The translations under genes were made by a program, and so were the position numbers. A stretch of DNA of 64,000 bases. Origin: an uncultured Pelagibacteraceae bacterium. GTDB lineage: Bacteria; Pseudomonadota; Alphaproteobacteria; Pelagibacterales; Pelagibacteraceae. Position 1 is the stretch's first letter; every line of letters begins with the position of its first letter. Below the pieces are notes generated by a model. That model ran no database searches, was not told where the DNA came from, and was given only the letters and a program-made list of their open reading frames with translations. The stretch covers positions 62,001 to 126,000 of the forward strand of contig CACEWC010000001.1 of assembly GCA_902563075.1 (NCBI GenBank), in the 5' to 3' direction. Shown in pieces: positions 49,527 through 61,292 of the stretch.

Positions 49527-50938
49527 TGAAAGAAATTTTTAACTCGTTCTATTGTTTTTTGATTTAAATTAACATTATATCTACTGTTAAGATATAGATC
49601 ATATGATTTTAACATATTATTTTTTAGATTTGAATTTTGTTTATTCATATATTCATTTATCTTATCATCATTTTCTATCGTCTGATTTTGAAAGTTCTTT
49701 ATTTTAGCTAAATAAATATTGCTCATCTCATCATTTATGAGAGTAAAAGAATTTATGGGTAATGAGTAAAGAAGTTCGACAGCTTTGATATCAAATTTTT
49801 TGTTATCTTTGATAGAATTTAATAATAAATTTTCAACCTTATTATTTCCCATCTCTACAAAATCTTCATTGTTAAAATTTTTTTCATCAATTTTTTTTAT
49901 TAAATTCTTGTTAAATTCATATTTATTTTTTTCAAACATAAGTCCCAAGATCTCTTCCTTGAGGACTGGATCATTTACATTAGGAGAACGTTGTTCTGAT
50001 TTTATTATTTTGTAAAGAATATAATCATCTTTAAATTCAATGATATCAAATTTATTATTTCTTGCTTCGAATATCTTTTTTTCTATATCGCTCTTATCAT
50101 AAGTAAACCTGAAGTCTTTGATTTTCTCAGATTTTAAATTAAAGTTCGTAATGATGTTTTCAAAAGGAAGTTCATTTGAGATATCAATTTCTATTTGGTC
50201 AATTTTATCAAAAAAGGTCTGATTAAATTCATCTACACCAACTAAATTTTTAGGATTTATTATGGAATAATCAAAATCAATATATTCTACTTTTAAGTCA
50301 TTCTTATTTTCATCTAGAAATTTTTTTATGTCGTTATCTGTAAAACTATCTTTATTTTTATAAAATCGATTTAAATTTATATAATCTATCTCTAATTTTC
50401 TATTTTCATCCTGATAGAGTTTTTTTACTAAAAATTTTGGAGAAACAGTTCCAGCACCTACAAAACTGAATAAGTTTTTTTGTAATTCCCGATTTTTTAG
50501 TCTTAATTCAAACTGAGGTGCAGATTGATTATTTTCAAGCAAAAATTTTTCATATTTAAGTCTTTCGAAACTTCCTTGTTCGTTTAGAAAATTTTTATTT
50601 TTTTTTATCATTTTGAGTAATGTTTCTTTTGAAATAATTAAATCATACTCCTCAATTTCTAAATCTAAAATTTTTGTCGAAATCAATCCGGATAATAATT
50701 CTTCAATTATATTATCATTTAAATTTTCTCTTATTGTATCCTGAGGAATTCCAGAATTATTTAAGTAATCAATAAATTCTTCTGTAGAAATATTTGTCTC
50801 ATTTATTTTTACAATTGAATTTGTATTTCCACTGCTAAACATGCTGCCCATACCCCAAAATACAAAAGGAATAATCATTATAAAAACTAATATCCCAGCA
50901 AACTTTGTTTTGGCAAAATTTCTAAATGCACCTATCAT
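49523..50938 (-). CDS. PpiD/SurA_N-type periplasmic folding protein, membrane anchored, no recognisable parvulin domain
   Basis: MIGAFRNFAKTKFAGILVFIMIIPFVFWGMGSMFSSGNTNSIVKINETNISTEEF... is typical of the PpiD N-terminus; located between trpE and tpiA as in many alphaproteobacteria. Confidence 0.8.
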   Translation of the reverse strand: MIGAFRNFAKTKFAGILVFIMIIPFVFWGMGSMFSSGNTNSIVKINETNISTEEFIDYLNNSGIPQDTIRENLNDNIIEELLSGLISTKILDLEIEEYDLIISKETLLKMIKKNKNFLNEQGSFERLKYEKFLLENNQSAPQFELRLKNRELQKNLFSFVGAGTVSPKFLVKKLYQDENRKLEIDYINLNRFYKNKDSFTDNDIKKFLDENKNDLKVEYIDFDYSIINPKNLVGVDEFNQTFFDKIDQIEIDISNELPFENIITNFNLKSEKIKDFRFTYDKSDIEKKIFEARNNKFDIIEFKDDYILYKIIKSEQRSPNVNDPVLKEEILGLMFEKNKYEFNKNLIKKIDEKNFNNEDFVEMGNNKVENLLLNSIKDNKKFDIKAVELLYSLPINSFTLINDEMSNIYLAKIKNFQNQTIENDDKINEYMNKQNSNLKNNMLKSYDLYLNSRYNVNLNQKTIERVKNFFQ

Positions 50939-51009
50939 TACTATATAAATTTATTGATCTATAAAAAGCAAACCTATAGATTAAATTTTAGTATAAGACA
51001 AATAAATAT

Positions 51010-51732
51010 ATGTATTTTATTGCTAATTGGAAAATGTTTGGTGGATTGAGTACATTGAATTCACTAAAAAAAGTAATCAAATTTATAAAAATTTTTAAAA
51101 AATCAAAAAAAATTAAAATTATTTATTGCCCACCCAATACATTAATCCGTTCAATGTCTAAAAAAGTTATAAGTTCTAAAATTCAGGTTGGTGCTCAGAA
51201 TTGTCATGAAAGCCTTACTTATGGTGCTTCAACTGGTTCCATAAATCCTATGATGCTAAAAAATGTTGGGGCCAAATATGTTATTTTAGGTCATTCAGAA
51301 AATCGCGACTCTGGTGAAACGGATAAATTAATTAATGCCAAGATTAAAGCAGCAACTCAAGCAGGTTTAAAGGTTATTTTTTGTATAGGTGAAACCTTAG
51401 GTCAAAAACGAAAAAAAATTACTAAAAAAATTTTATCTAAACAGATTATTGTAGGTCTACAAAAAATTAAGAAAAGAAAAAATATTGTAATTGCTTATGA
51501 ACCTGTGTGGTCAATTGGCACTGGTCTAATTCCTAAAGCAGATGACTTATTTAACACTATTAATTTTATAAAAAAAAAAGTTAGAAATATCAAAGTTTTA
51601 TATGGGGGTTCGGTAAATCCAAAAAATATAAATAAATTAAAGTTAATAAAAAATATTGATGGATTCCTAATTGGAGGCGCCTCTCAAGATCCTAAAAAAT
51701 TCATTGATATAATCAAAAAAACGTATAATTAA
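51010..51732 (+). CDS. tpiA: Triosephosphate isomerase
   Basis: ANWKMFGG, VILGHSENR, IAYEPVWSIGTGL, LYGGSVNPKN, DGFLIGGAS. Confidence 0.95.
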   Translation: MYFIANWKMFGGLSTLNSLKKVIKFIKIFKKSKKIKIIYCPPNTLIRSMSKKVISSKIQVGAQNCHESLTYGASTGSINPMMLKNVGAKYVILGHSENRDSGETDKLINAKIKAATQAGLKVIFCIGETLGQKRKKITKKILSKQIIVGLQKIKKRKNIVIAYEPVWSIGTGLIPKADDLFNTINFIKKKVRNIKVLYGGSVNPKNINKLKLIKNIDGFLIGGASQDPKKFIDIIKKTYN

Positions 51733-51737
51733 CCTGC

Positions 51738-52031
51738 ATGGAAAATATATTGTTAGTACTGAATATCATTCTTGCACTAATTTTAGTTTTATTAGTTTTA
51801 ATGCAAAAATCTGAGGGTGGAGCACTTGGAATCGGAGTTTCCCAGGAAAATATGATGTTTTCAAAGTCAGCAGGAAATTTTATGACAAAAGCAACTGGTG
51901 TTGTTGCAACTCTGTTTATCATTTGTAGTTTAGCCCTAACGATAGTATCTAGGGGTGATTTGACACCATCTAGCTCAGTTTTAGATCAAGTCGAAGAGGA
52001 TACACCATCAATTCCAGAAAATAATAATTAA
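51738..52031 (+). CDS. secG: Preprotein translocase subunit SecG
   Basis: LALILVLLVLMQKSEGGALGIG; between tpiA and pyrG. Confidence 0.9.
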   Translation: MENILLVLNIILALILVLLVLMQKSEGGALGIGVSQENMMFSKSAGNFMTKATGVVATLFIICSLALTIVSRGDLTPSSSVLDQVEEDTPSIPENNN

Positions 52032-52062
52032 TACTTTTAATTTACTTTTTTATTAGCTATAA

Positions 52063-54508
<2,446 letters not shown>

Positions 54509-54512
<4 letters not shown>

Positions 54513-55765
54513 GTAAAATTACAAAAGTAAAAGCCCGACAAGTTTTTGATAGTAGAGGTAATCCAACAATCGAAGCTGAAGTTTTTACAAAAAACAAAAG
54601 TGCAATAGCAATTTGTCCCTCAGGAGCATCAACAGGTACTTATGAAGCTTACGAAAAAAGAGATAAAAATAATAAAAGATATTTAGGAAAAAGTGTTCTT
54701 AATGCCATTAGTTTAGTTAATTCTAAGGTTTCAAAAAAACTCAAAGGACAAAATATTCATAATCAAGAAAGGATTGATGCTCTAATGATTAATCTAGATG
54801 GCACAAGACAAAAAACAAAACTAGGGGCAAATTCTATATTAGCTGTGTCTATGGCTGTAAAAAAACTTTCAGCAAAAATTAGAAAAAAACCATTATATAA
54901 AACTTTTTTAATTAAAAATAATTTTAGATTACCTTTTCCACTTATGAATATAATTAATGGTGGAGCACATGCTAATAATGGTTTGAGAATTCAAGAATTT
55001 ATGATCAGGCCAGACCGCGCAAAAAATTTCAGTGATGCGATGAGGATTTGTTTTTTAGTGATTAAAAATTTAAGTAAAATTATAAAGAATAAAGGACTTT
55101 CAACATCTGTTGGAGATGAAGGTGGATTTGCACCAATGATTAGCAATAACAATCAGGCTTTAGATTTAATTGTTTCAGCTATTAGAAAGTCAGGATTTGT
55201 TAACGGTAAAGATGTTTCAATTTGTTTAGATGTAGCTGCAAATGAATTATATAAAAGAAATAAATATTCTATTCATTCAAAAAGCTATATTTCTGTAGAA
55301 AGATCTATTAAAGAATATAAAAAAATAATTAATAAATATAAGATTAAATCGATAGAAGATCCATTTGCAGAAAATGATTGGATATCATGGAATAAATTAA
55401 TGAAATCACTTAAAAAAGTTCAGATTGTAGGTGACGATCTTTATGTTACTAATCTTGAGCGACTCAAAAAAGGTTTTTTAAATTTATCATCTAACGCAAT
55501 TTTAATTAAATTAAATCAAATCGGTACAGTTTCAGAAACCTTAGATGTAATTCGATTTGCTCAAACTATTGGTTTTCAAACAATCATTTCTCATAGATCT
55601 GGAGATAGTGAGGATACATTTATTGCAGACCTTGCAGTGGGTACTAATTCTAATCAAATAAAAACCGGATCTTTAGCAAGATCAGAAAGAGTTGCTAAAT
55701 ATAATCAATTATTACGAATAGAAGAAGAACTTGGAAAAAAAGCTAGAATGAATAAGATTCATTAA
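54509..55765 (+). CDS. eno: Enolase (GTG start)
   Basis: [67 protein letters not shown]. Confidence 0.97.
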
Positions 55766-56073
55766 TGCTTCAAAAATTAAAAAAAAATTATTTTCTACTT
55801 ATATCAGTTTTTCTAATCATATATTTTTTCTTTAATCTCTTGTCGGGTGAAAGAGGATTAATTTCATATTATGAAAAAAGACAAATTTTAAACGATTTAA
55901 AAATAAAGGAATCATCATTAAAAAATCAAATAAATGACTTGGATTTTAAGAATTCATTATTAAGTGACAATCTAGATCTTGATTATATTGAAACTTTAAT
56001 TAGAGAAAGATTCTTATTTGGTAAAAAAAATGAAAAAATTTATATTATAAAAAAAAATGACACAAAAAATTAA
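55765..56073 (+). CDS. ftsB: Septum formation initiator family protein (FtsB/DivIC-like)
   Basis: Short single-TM plus coiled-coil protein, [15 protein letters not shown]..., downstream of eno. Confidence 0.8.
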   Translation: MLQKLKKNYFLLISVFLIIYFFFNLLSGERGLISYYEKRQILNDLKIKESSLKNQINDLDFKNSLLSDNLDLDYIETLIRERFLFGKKNEKIYIIKKNDTKN

Positions 56074-56989
56074 ACCAAGACACCCTGAAAAAGTAAAAAA
56101 CCCAATTAATCCAATTAAAAAAAAGCCTGATTGGATTAGATCTAAACTTAATAATAGTAAGGAATTTTTTTTAACAAAAACAATTGTAAATAAAAATAAT
56201 CTTGTAACAGTTTGTCAGGAAGCAAATTGCCCAAATATAACTGAGTGTTGGAGTAAAAGACATGCAACTTTTATGATCATGGGTGATACATGTACAAGAG
56301 CATGTGCTTTTTGTGATGTAAAAACTGGCAAACCAGAAAAATTAGACAAGCTAGAACCAGTCAAAATATCTCAAGCTGTTAAAAAATTAGATTTAAAACA
56401 TGTTGTGATCACATCAGTTGATAGAGATGATTTAGACGATGGTGGTTCAAATCATTTTTATGAGGTTATAAACCAAACAAGAAAAACTAATTCAAATACA
56501 ACTATCGAAGTTTTAACGCCCGATTTTTTAAGAAAAGGTGATGCTTATAAGAGAGTATTAGAGGCTAATCCTGACGTTTTTAATCACAATATTGAAACTG
56601 TACCTAGTCTTTATTTAAAAGTTAGACCAGGCTCAAGATATTTTGCATCTCTTGAACTTTTAAAAAATGCGAAAAAAATGAACAATAGGGTTTTTACTAA
56701 ATCTGGAATAATGGTTGGTTTAGGTGAAACAAGAGATGAAATTTTACAAGTAATGGATGATTTAAAATCTGCTGATGTAGATTTTTTAACAATTGGACAA
56801 TACTTGCAACCATCAGTAAAGCATTTTCCATTAGATAGATATTATAAACCTGAGGAGTTTAAAGAATTGGGTGATATTGCAAAAGCAAAAGGTTTTTTAT
56901 TAGTTTCCTCATCTCCTCTAACAAGATCTTCATATCATGCAGATGAAGACTTCGCTAAACTTCAACAAAATAGATTAAAAAATCATTAA
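56057..56989 (+). CDS. lipA: Lipoyl synthase
   Basis: [58 protein letters not shown]. Confidence 0.97.
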   Translation: MTQKIKPRHPEKVKNPINPIKKKPDWIRSKLNNSKEFFLTKTIVNKNNLVTVCQEANCPNITECWSKRHATFMIMGDTCTRACAFCDVKTGKPEKLDKLEPVKISQAVKKLDLKHVVITSVDRDDLDDGGSNHFYEVINQTRKTNSNTTIEVLTPDFLRKGDAYKRVLEANPDVFNHNIETVPSLYLKVRPGSRYFASLELLKNAKKMNNRVFTKSGIMVGLGETRDEILQVMDDLKSADVDFLTIGQYLQPSVKHFPLDRYYKPEEFKELGDIAKAKGFLLVSSSPLTRSSYHADEDFAKLQQNRLKNH

Positions 56990-57447
56990 TGCCAAAAGCT
57001 TCAGTTAAGCGATTAATTGAATGTAAAAAAAAAGATTTAATTAATTTAGTTTTGGATATTGAAAAATATCCAGAATTTGTTCCATTCTGTTTTGGTGCAA
57101 AAATATATGAAAATAAAAATGAAGGTGATTTAACAAAAATAATTGCAGACTTAACAATAGGAAAAGGACCGTTTAAAGACACTTATAAAAGTGATGTAGT
57201 TTTTGATAGAAAGAAAGACTCAATTTTTGTTAAGAATATAGAAGGACCTTTAAATCACTTATCCAACAATTGGATTTTTATTGATAAAGAGAATGGAATT
57301 ACTGAAGTAACTTTTGATATTGATTTTGAAATCAAAAATAAATTTTTAAATTCATTAATGATTGTATCTTTTCAATTTGGATTAGAGAAAATAGCTGATG
57401 CATTTCAAAACAGGGCTGAGCAGTTATTTAGCAGCTCTAAGAACTAG
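56989..57447 (+). CDS. Coq10/RatA-type START domain protein
   Basis: VLDIEKYPEFVPFCFGAKI, YKSDVVFD, LSNNWIFI; position after lipA. Confidence 0.85.
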   Translation: MPKASVKRLIECKKKDLINLVLDIEKYPEFVPFCFGAKIYENKNEGDLTKIIADLTIGKGPFKDTYKSDVVFDRKKDSIFVKNIEGPLNHLSNNWIFIDKENGITEVTFDIDFEIKNKFLNSLMIVSFQFGLEKIADAFQNRAEQLFSSSKN

Positions 57448-57885
57448 ATTTAGGGCTTTTTTTACAGTAGCTTTTTGTATTGAGGATCTTTTTTTACTTT
57501 TGAATAAAAATTTATTTATCTCGATTTTACCTCCTTTTTTAACCCCAATATAAACTAAGCCAACCGGTTTTTTTTTGGTGCCACCTCTTGGTCCCGCAAT
57601 ACCGGTAATCGAAACATTTATATTGGCTTTTGAAATTTTAGATAAATTATTAACCATTGCATAGCAACATTCATAGCTCACAGCACCATATTTTTTGATA
57701 ATTTTTTTATTTACTTTTAAAATCTTTATTTTTGCCTGATTAGAGTAGGTGATCAAACCTAGATTGAATATTTTTGATGCACCACTAATTGAAGTGATAG
57801 CAGAGGCTAATAATCCTCCTGTGCAGGATTCAGCAACTGATATTTTAATTTTTCTTCTAATTAATAGCTTGATTAATAATTTCAT
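57424..57885 (-). CDS. pncC: CinA C-terminal domain / nicotinamide-nucleotide amidohydrolase PncC
   Basis: SVAESCTGGLLASAITSISGASKIFNLGLITYSNQAK, SITGIAGPRGGTKKKPVGLVYIG. ATG at 57885 preferred (ATGA overlap with the pgpA stop) over 57918. Confidence 0.88.
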   Translation of the reverse strand: MKLLIKLLIRRKIKISVAESCTGGLLASAITSISGASKIFNLGLITYSNQAKIKILKVNKKIIKKYGAVSYECCYAMVNNLSKISKANINVSITGIAGPRGGTKKKPVGLVYIGVKKGGKIEINKFLFKSKKRSSIQKATVKKALNLVLRAAK

Positions 57886-58388
57886 TTCACAAAATAACTG
57901 CTTAAAACCATAAAACAAATTAAAGATAAAACAACATAAATTCCTGCAATTACATCATCCATAATCACACCAAAACTATTTTTAAAGTTTTTGTCAAAAA
58001 AATTTACAGGAAATGGTTTTGCAATATCAAAAAATCTGAATAAGACAAAACAAATACCGTAAAAAATTAATGCTTCATTTGGTAATTTTTCTGTACCATG
58101 TGAAATTTCATAAAGATAAATCGGTATTGATTGACCAATAAACTCATCAATAATTACTTCTTTGGGATCTTTATTTTCATTATCTTTGATATGATGCGCT
58201 ACAGCAAAAAAAGATAAAACGAAAATCAATATTAATAGTATTAATATTAAGTTTGATGACAAATTAAATATATGAAAAAAAAGGTAAAGAATAATTACTG
58301 TAGCTAATGATCCAAAAGTACCTGGAATTTTTGGAACTTTACCTAAGCCTAACATCGTTACAAACAAAGTATTAATTGTTTTAATCAT
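57882..58388 (-). CDS. pgpA: Phosphatidylglycerophosphatase A
   Basis: GLGKVPKIPGTFGSLATV, DPKEVIIDEFIGQ, FDIAKPFPVNFFDK...GVIMDDVIAGIY. Confidence 0.92.
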   Translation of the reverse strand: MIKTINTLFVTMLGLGKVPKIPGTFGSLATVIILYLFFHIFNLSSNLILILLILIFVLSFFAVAHHIKDNENKDPKEVIIDEFIGQSIPIYLYEISHGTEKLPNEALIFYGICFVLFRFFDIAKPFPVNFFDKNFKNSFGVIMDDVIAGIYVVLSLICFMVLSSYFVK

Positions 58389-59487
58389 ATTTTGTTATTG
58401 AAATTATAACTTCACATGCAATGGCTTTTTCTTTTCCAATTAAACCAAGTTTTTCAACTGTTTTACCTTTTAAATTTATAAGATCTTTTTTCAACATCAT
58501 TAGTTTAGAGACAGAGTTAATTATTCGATCTCTATACTTCGATACTTTTGGTTGTTCACAAATCAAATTTATATCTAAATTATTTATAAAAAAATTTGAT
58601 TTATAAAGACTTTCAACCACTGGTTTTAATATTTTTGGAGACCTAATATTTTTATATTTTTTTGTGTTTGGAAAAAAGGATCCAATATCTTTATTTCTCA
58701 TTGCACCTAAGATCGAGTCTATGATTGAATGTAAAATTACGTCTCCATCTGAATGTCCTTTCAATCCCGAGTGAAATGGTATTTTAGCGCCACCCAAATA
58801 AAGTTTCTTATTTTTAACTAATCTATGAATATCGAAACCAATTCCAAAATAAGTTTTTGCTAATTTTATATCACTTTTAAATGTGATTTTATTATTAGTA
58901 TTTTCTCCTTTTATAAATTTTATTTTTAGATTTTTATTGACGAATAAAGTTGCCTCATCTGTAATTTTATTTTTTTCGTTAATTGCAAGTTCGTATAATC
59001 TTTTAAATTTAAATGCTTGTGGTGTTTGAGTAAGATAAGTGTTTTCTCTATTCAAATTGTATAATTCATTTTTGACTCTATATTTTACTGTATCTTTAGA
59101 GTTAATATATGGAATTACAGCTATATTTCTTTTTAAATGAACTAATAATTCTTTTAAAAGTTTAATTGAAAAATCGGGTCTAGCAGCATCATGTATAAGA
59201 ATATTATTAGGTTTATACTTTTTTAAATATTTTAATGCTATTAAAGAGGAGTCAGATCTTTCTATACCCCCCTTTATTATTTTGACTGAATTGTGGGTCT
59301 TCTTTTTTTTAAAATGATTAATATTATTGGTGACAATTAAAATCTTTTTAAAAAGCTTTGAATTAACTGATTTTTCAATAGAGTGATCAATAATTTCCTT
59401 ATTTTTATAATTAGAGAATTGCTTAGGTAATTTTTTATGAAATCTCTTACTTTTTCCAGCTGCTAATATTACAAAATAGTTGTTCAT
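58381..59487 (-). CDS. ispDF: Bifunctional IspD/IspF (CDP-ME synthase / MEcPP synthase)
   Basis: ILAAGKSKRF, HDAARP, TQTPQAF; FGIGFDIHRL, GLKGHSDGDVILHSIIDSILGA, KGKTVEKLGLIGKEKAIACE. Confidence 0.95.
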   Translation of the reverse strand: MNNYFVILAAGKSKRFHKKLPKQFSNYKNKEIIDHSIEKSVNSKLFKKILIVTNNINHFKKKKTHNSVKIIKGGIERSDSSLIALKYLKKYKPNNILIHDAARPDFSIKLLKELLVHLKRNIAVIPYINSKDTVKYRVKNELYNLNRENTYLTQTPQAFKFKRLYELAINEKNKITDEATLFVNKNLKIKFIKGENTNNKITFKSDIKLAKTYFGIGFDIHRLVKNKKLYLGGAKIPFHSGLKGHSDGDVILHSIIDSILGAMRNKDIGSFFPNTKKYKNIRSPKILKPVVESLYKSNFFINNLDINLICEQPKVSKYRDRIINSVSKLMMLKKDLINLKGKTVEKLGLIGKEKAIACEVIISITKYD

Positions 59488-59499
59488 TCCTTTAAATGC

Positions 59500-59505
59500 T
59501 ATAAT
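59500..59505 (+). promoter_or_regulatory. Putative -10 element (TATAAT) for ntrY
   Basis: Exact TATAAT, 8 nt before the ntrY ATG at 59514, inside a 26-bp divergent intergenic region; no good -35 seen. Confidence 0.4.
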
Positions 59506-59513
59506 TCTTAAAT

Positions 59514-61292
59514 ATGTTTGAATTTTTGAAAAAAAATATTTTCATAATTATTCTATCTAGTATCACACTATTTTTAGGATTTTTAACTTTTTTAACATTT
59601 ATAGATAGAAGTTTTATTGAATTAAACCAAAATAATTTACAATATTTATTAATTGTAAATATTTTATTACTTTTATCATTATTTGTATTCATTTTTTTGG
59701 AGGTAAAAAAATCAATTCGAAATGATATTGACAAAGATGGTTTAAAATCAAATAAAAAATATATTACTTATTTTTCACTCTTCACTTTAATCCCCTCAAT
59801 ATTGATTTCAATTTTTTCACTTTTTTTATTTTCTTTTGCTCTTGAAAAATATTTTGACAAAAAAGTCACAACAGTTGTAAATAATTCTTATGAACTTGCA
59901 AAAAGTTATGTAGAAGAAGTAAGAAATAAAATTGAGTCTGATATTATATTAATTGCTTTTGACACCAACAAAAGCTCAAAATTTTTGAATGACAACAATA
60001 AAGAATATGTAAGATTTTTAAAAACTCAAAAATTGATAAGGGACATAGACGAAATACATATTATTGATCAAAATAAAAAATTATTATTCACCAACTTAAA
60101 TGATCGTACAAAATACATTCCTCCAATAGATAAAACACTTAAACTTGTATTAGATGATGATAGACCACTTAAAATAATTAATGCTCCTGAAAATATCTCC
60201 GCCGCAATAATGAGACTCCAAGCTTTTGAAAATAGGTTTTTATATGTTGTAAAATATCTTGATAAAGACATATCAAAATATTTAAATGAATCTCAAGAGG
60301 CAATAAATTTTTATTATACAGTTGAAGAAAGAAGCACAGGCATAAAAATTTCTTTTGCAATAATATATATTATTATTGTCACTCTTTTACTATTTATATC
60401 TATTACTATTGCTATTAGATTTTCTTCAAGATTTTTTAGGTCTATAAATAATCTAATTTATGCATCTACAGCGATAGGAGAAGGTGATTTAACTACAAAA
60501 GTTCCTGAAATAAAAACAGACAAAGATTTAGAAATTTTAAATAAAAATTTTAATTCAATGATTGTTAGACTAAAAAATCAGCAGGATAAATTAATTATTA
60601 ATGAGAGATATGAAGCTTGGGGTAATCTTGCTAGAAAATTAGCTCATGAAATTAAAAACCCTCTTACCCCAATTCAACTATCAATTGATAGAATTAAAGA
60701 AAAATATATTCAACAAGTTGATGAAAATGAGAAAGATAATTTCGAGGAAAATTTAAAAATTATAAATAATCAAATTAAACAAATTGGTAATTTGGTAAAT
60801 GAATTTTCTGATTTTGCCAGAATGCCAAAACCAATTTTAAAAAATAATGATTTAATGAAAATAATTAATGAAAATATTAAATTATTATCAGAAATAGACC
60901 CTACAATAAAAATTGATTTTATAAATAATAAATCTTCAATTTTATTAGAATGCGATAAGGAACAAATAAGTAGAGCGGTATTTAATTTAATCAAAAACTC
61001 TATTGAAAGTATTCAACAAAAAGCTGAAAATATAAGTAATTTCGATAAAATTATTACTATTGAAATTTTTGAGAGAAATAACCAAATTTATATTATAATT
61101 ATCGATAGTGGGTTAGGCTTTGAAAATATAAAAAATAACATTAAAGATATTTTAAACCCTTACTTTACGACAAAAAAAAATGGTACAGGATTAGGTCTTT
61201 CGATAGTAAATAAAATTATTAATGATCATAATGGTGAAATAAATTTTGTCTCAATTCCAAATGGAGCAAAAATAGAAATTAGATTTAATTAA
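59514..61292 (+). CDS. ntrY: NtrY-type sensor histidine kinase (PAS-less)
   Basis: N-terminal TM segments, HAMP (FFRSINNLIYASTAIGEGDLTTKVPE), HisKA EAWGNLARKLAHEIKNPLTPIQLSIDRIKEKY, HATPase GTGLGLSIVNKII. Confidence 0.92.
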   Translation: MFEFLKKNIFIIILSSITLFLGFLTFLTFIDRSFIELNQNNLQYLLIVNILLLLSLFVFIFLEVKKSIRNDIDKDGLKSNKKYITYFSLFTLIPSILISIFSLFLFSFALEKYFDKKVTTVVNNSYELAKSYVEEVRNKIESDIILIAFDTNKSSKFLNDNNKEYVRFLKTQKLIRDIDEIHIIDQNKKLLFTNLNDRTKYIPPIDKTLKLVLDDDRPLKIINAPENISAAIMRLQAFENRFLYVVKYLDKDISKYLNESQEAINFYYTVEERSTGIKISFAIIYIIIVTLLLFISITIAIRFSSRFFRSINNLIYASTAIGEGDLTTKVPEIKTDKDLEILNKNFNSMIVRLKNQQDKLIINERYEAWGNLARKLAHEIKNPLTPIQLSIDRIKEKYIQQVDENEKDNFEENLKIINNQIKQIGNLVNEFSDFARMPKPILKNNDLMKIINENIKLLSEIDPTIKIDFINNKSSILLECDKEQISRAVFNLIKNSIESIQQKAENISNFDKIITIEIFERNNQIYIIIIDSGLGFENIKNNIKDILNPYFTTKKNGTGLGLSIVNKIINDHNGEINFVSIPNGAKIEIRFN

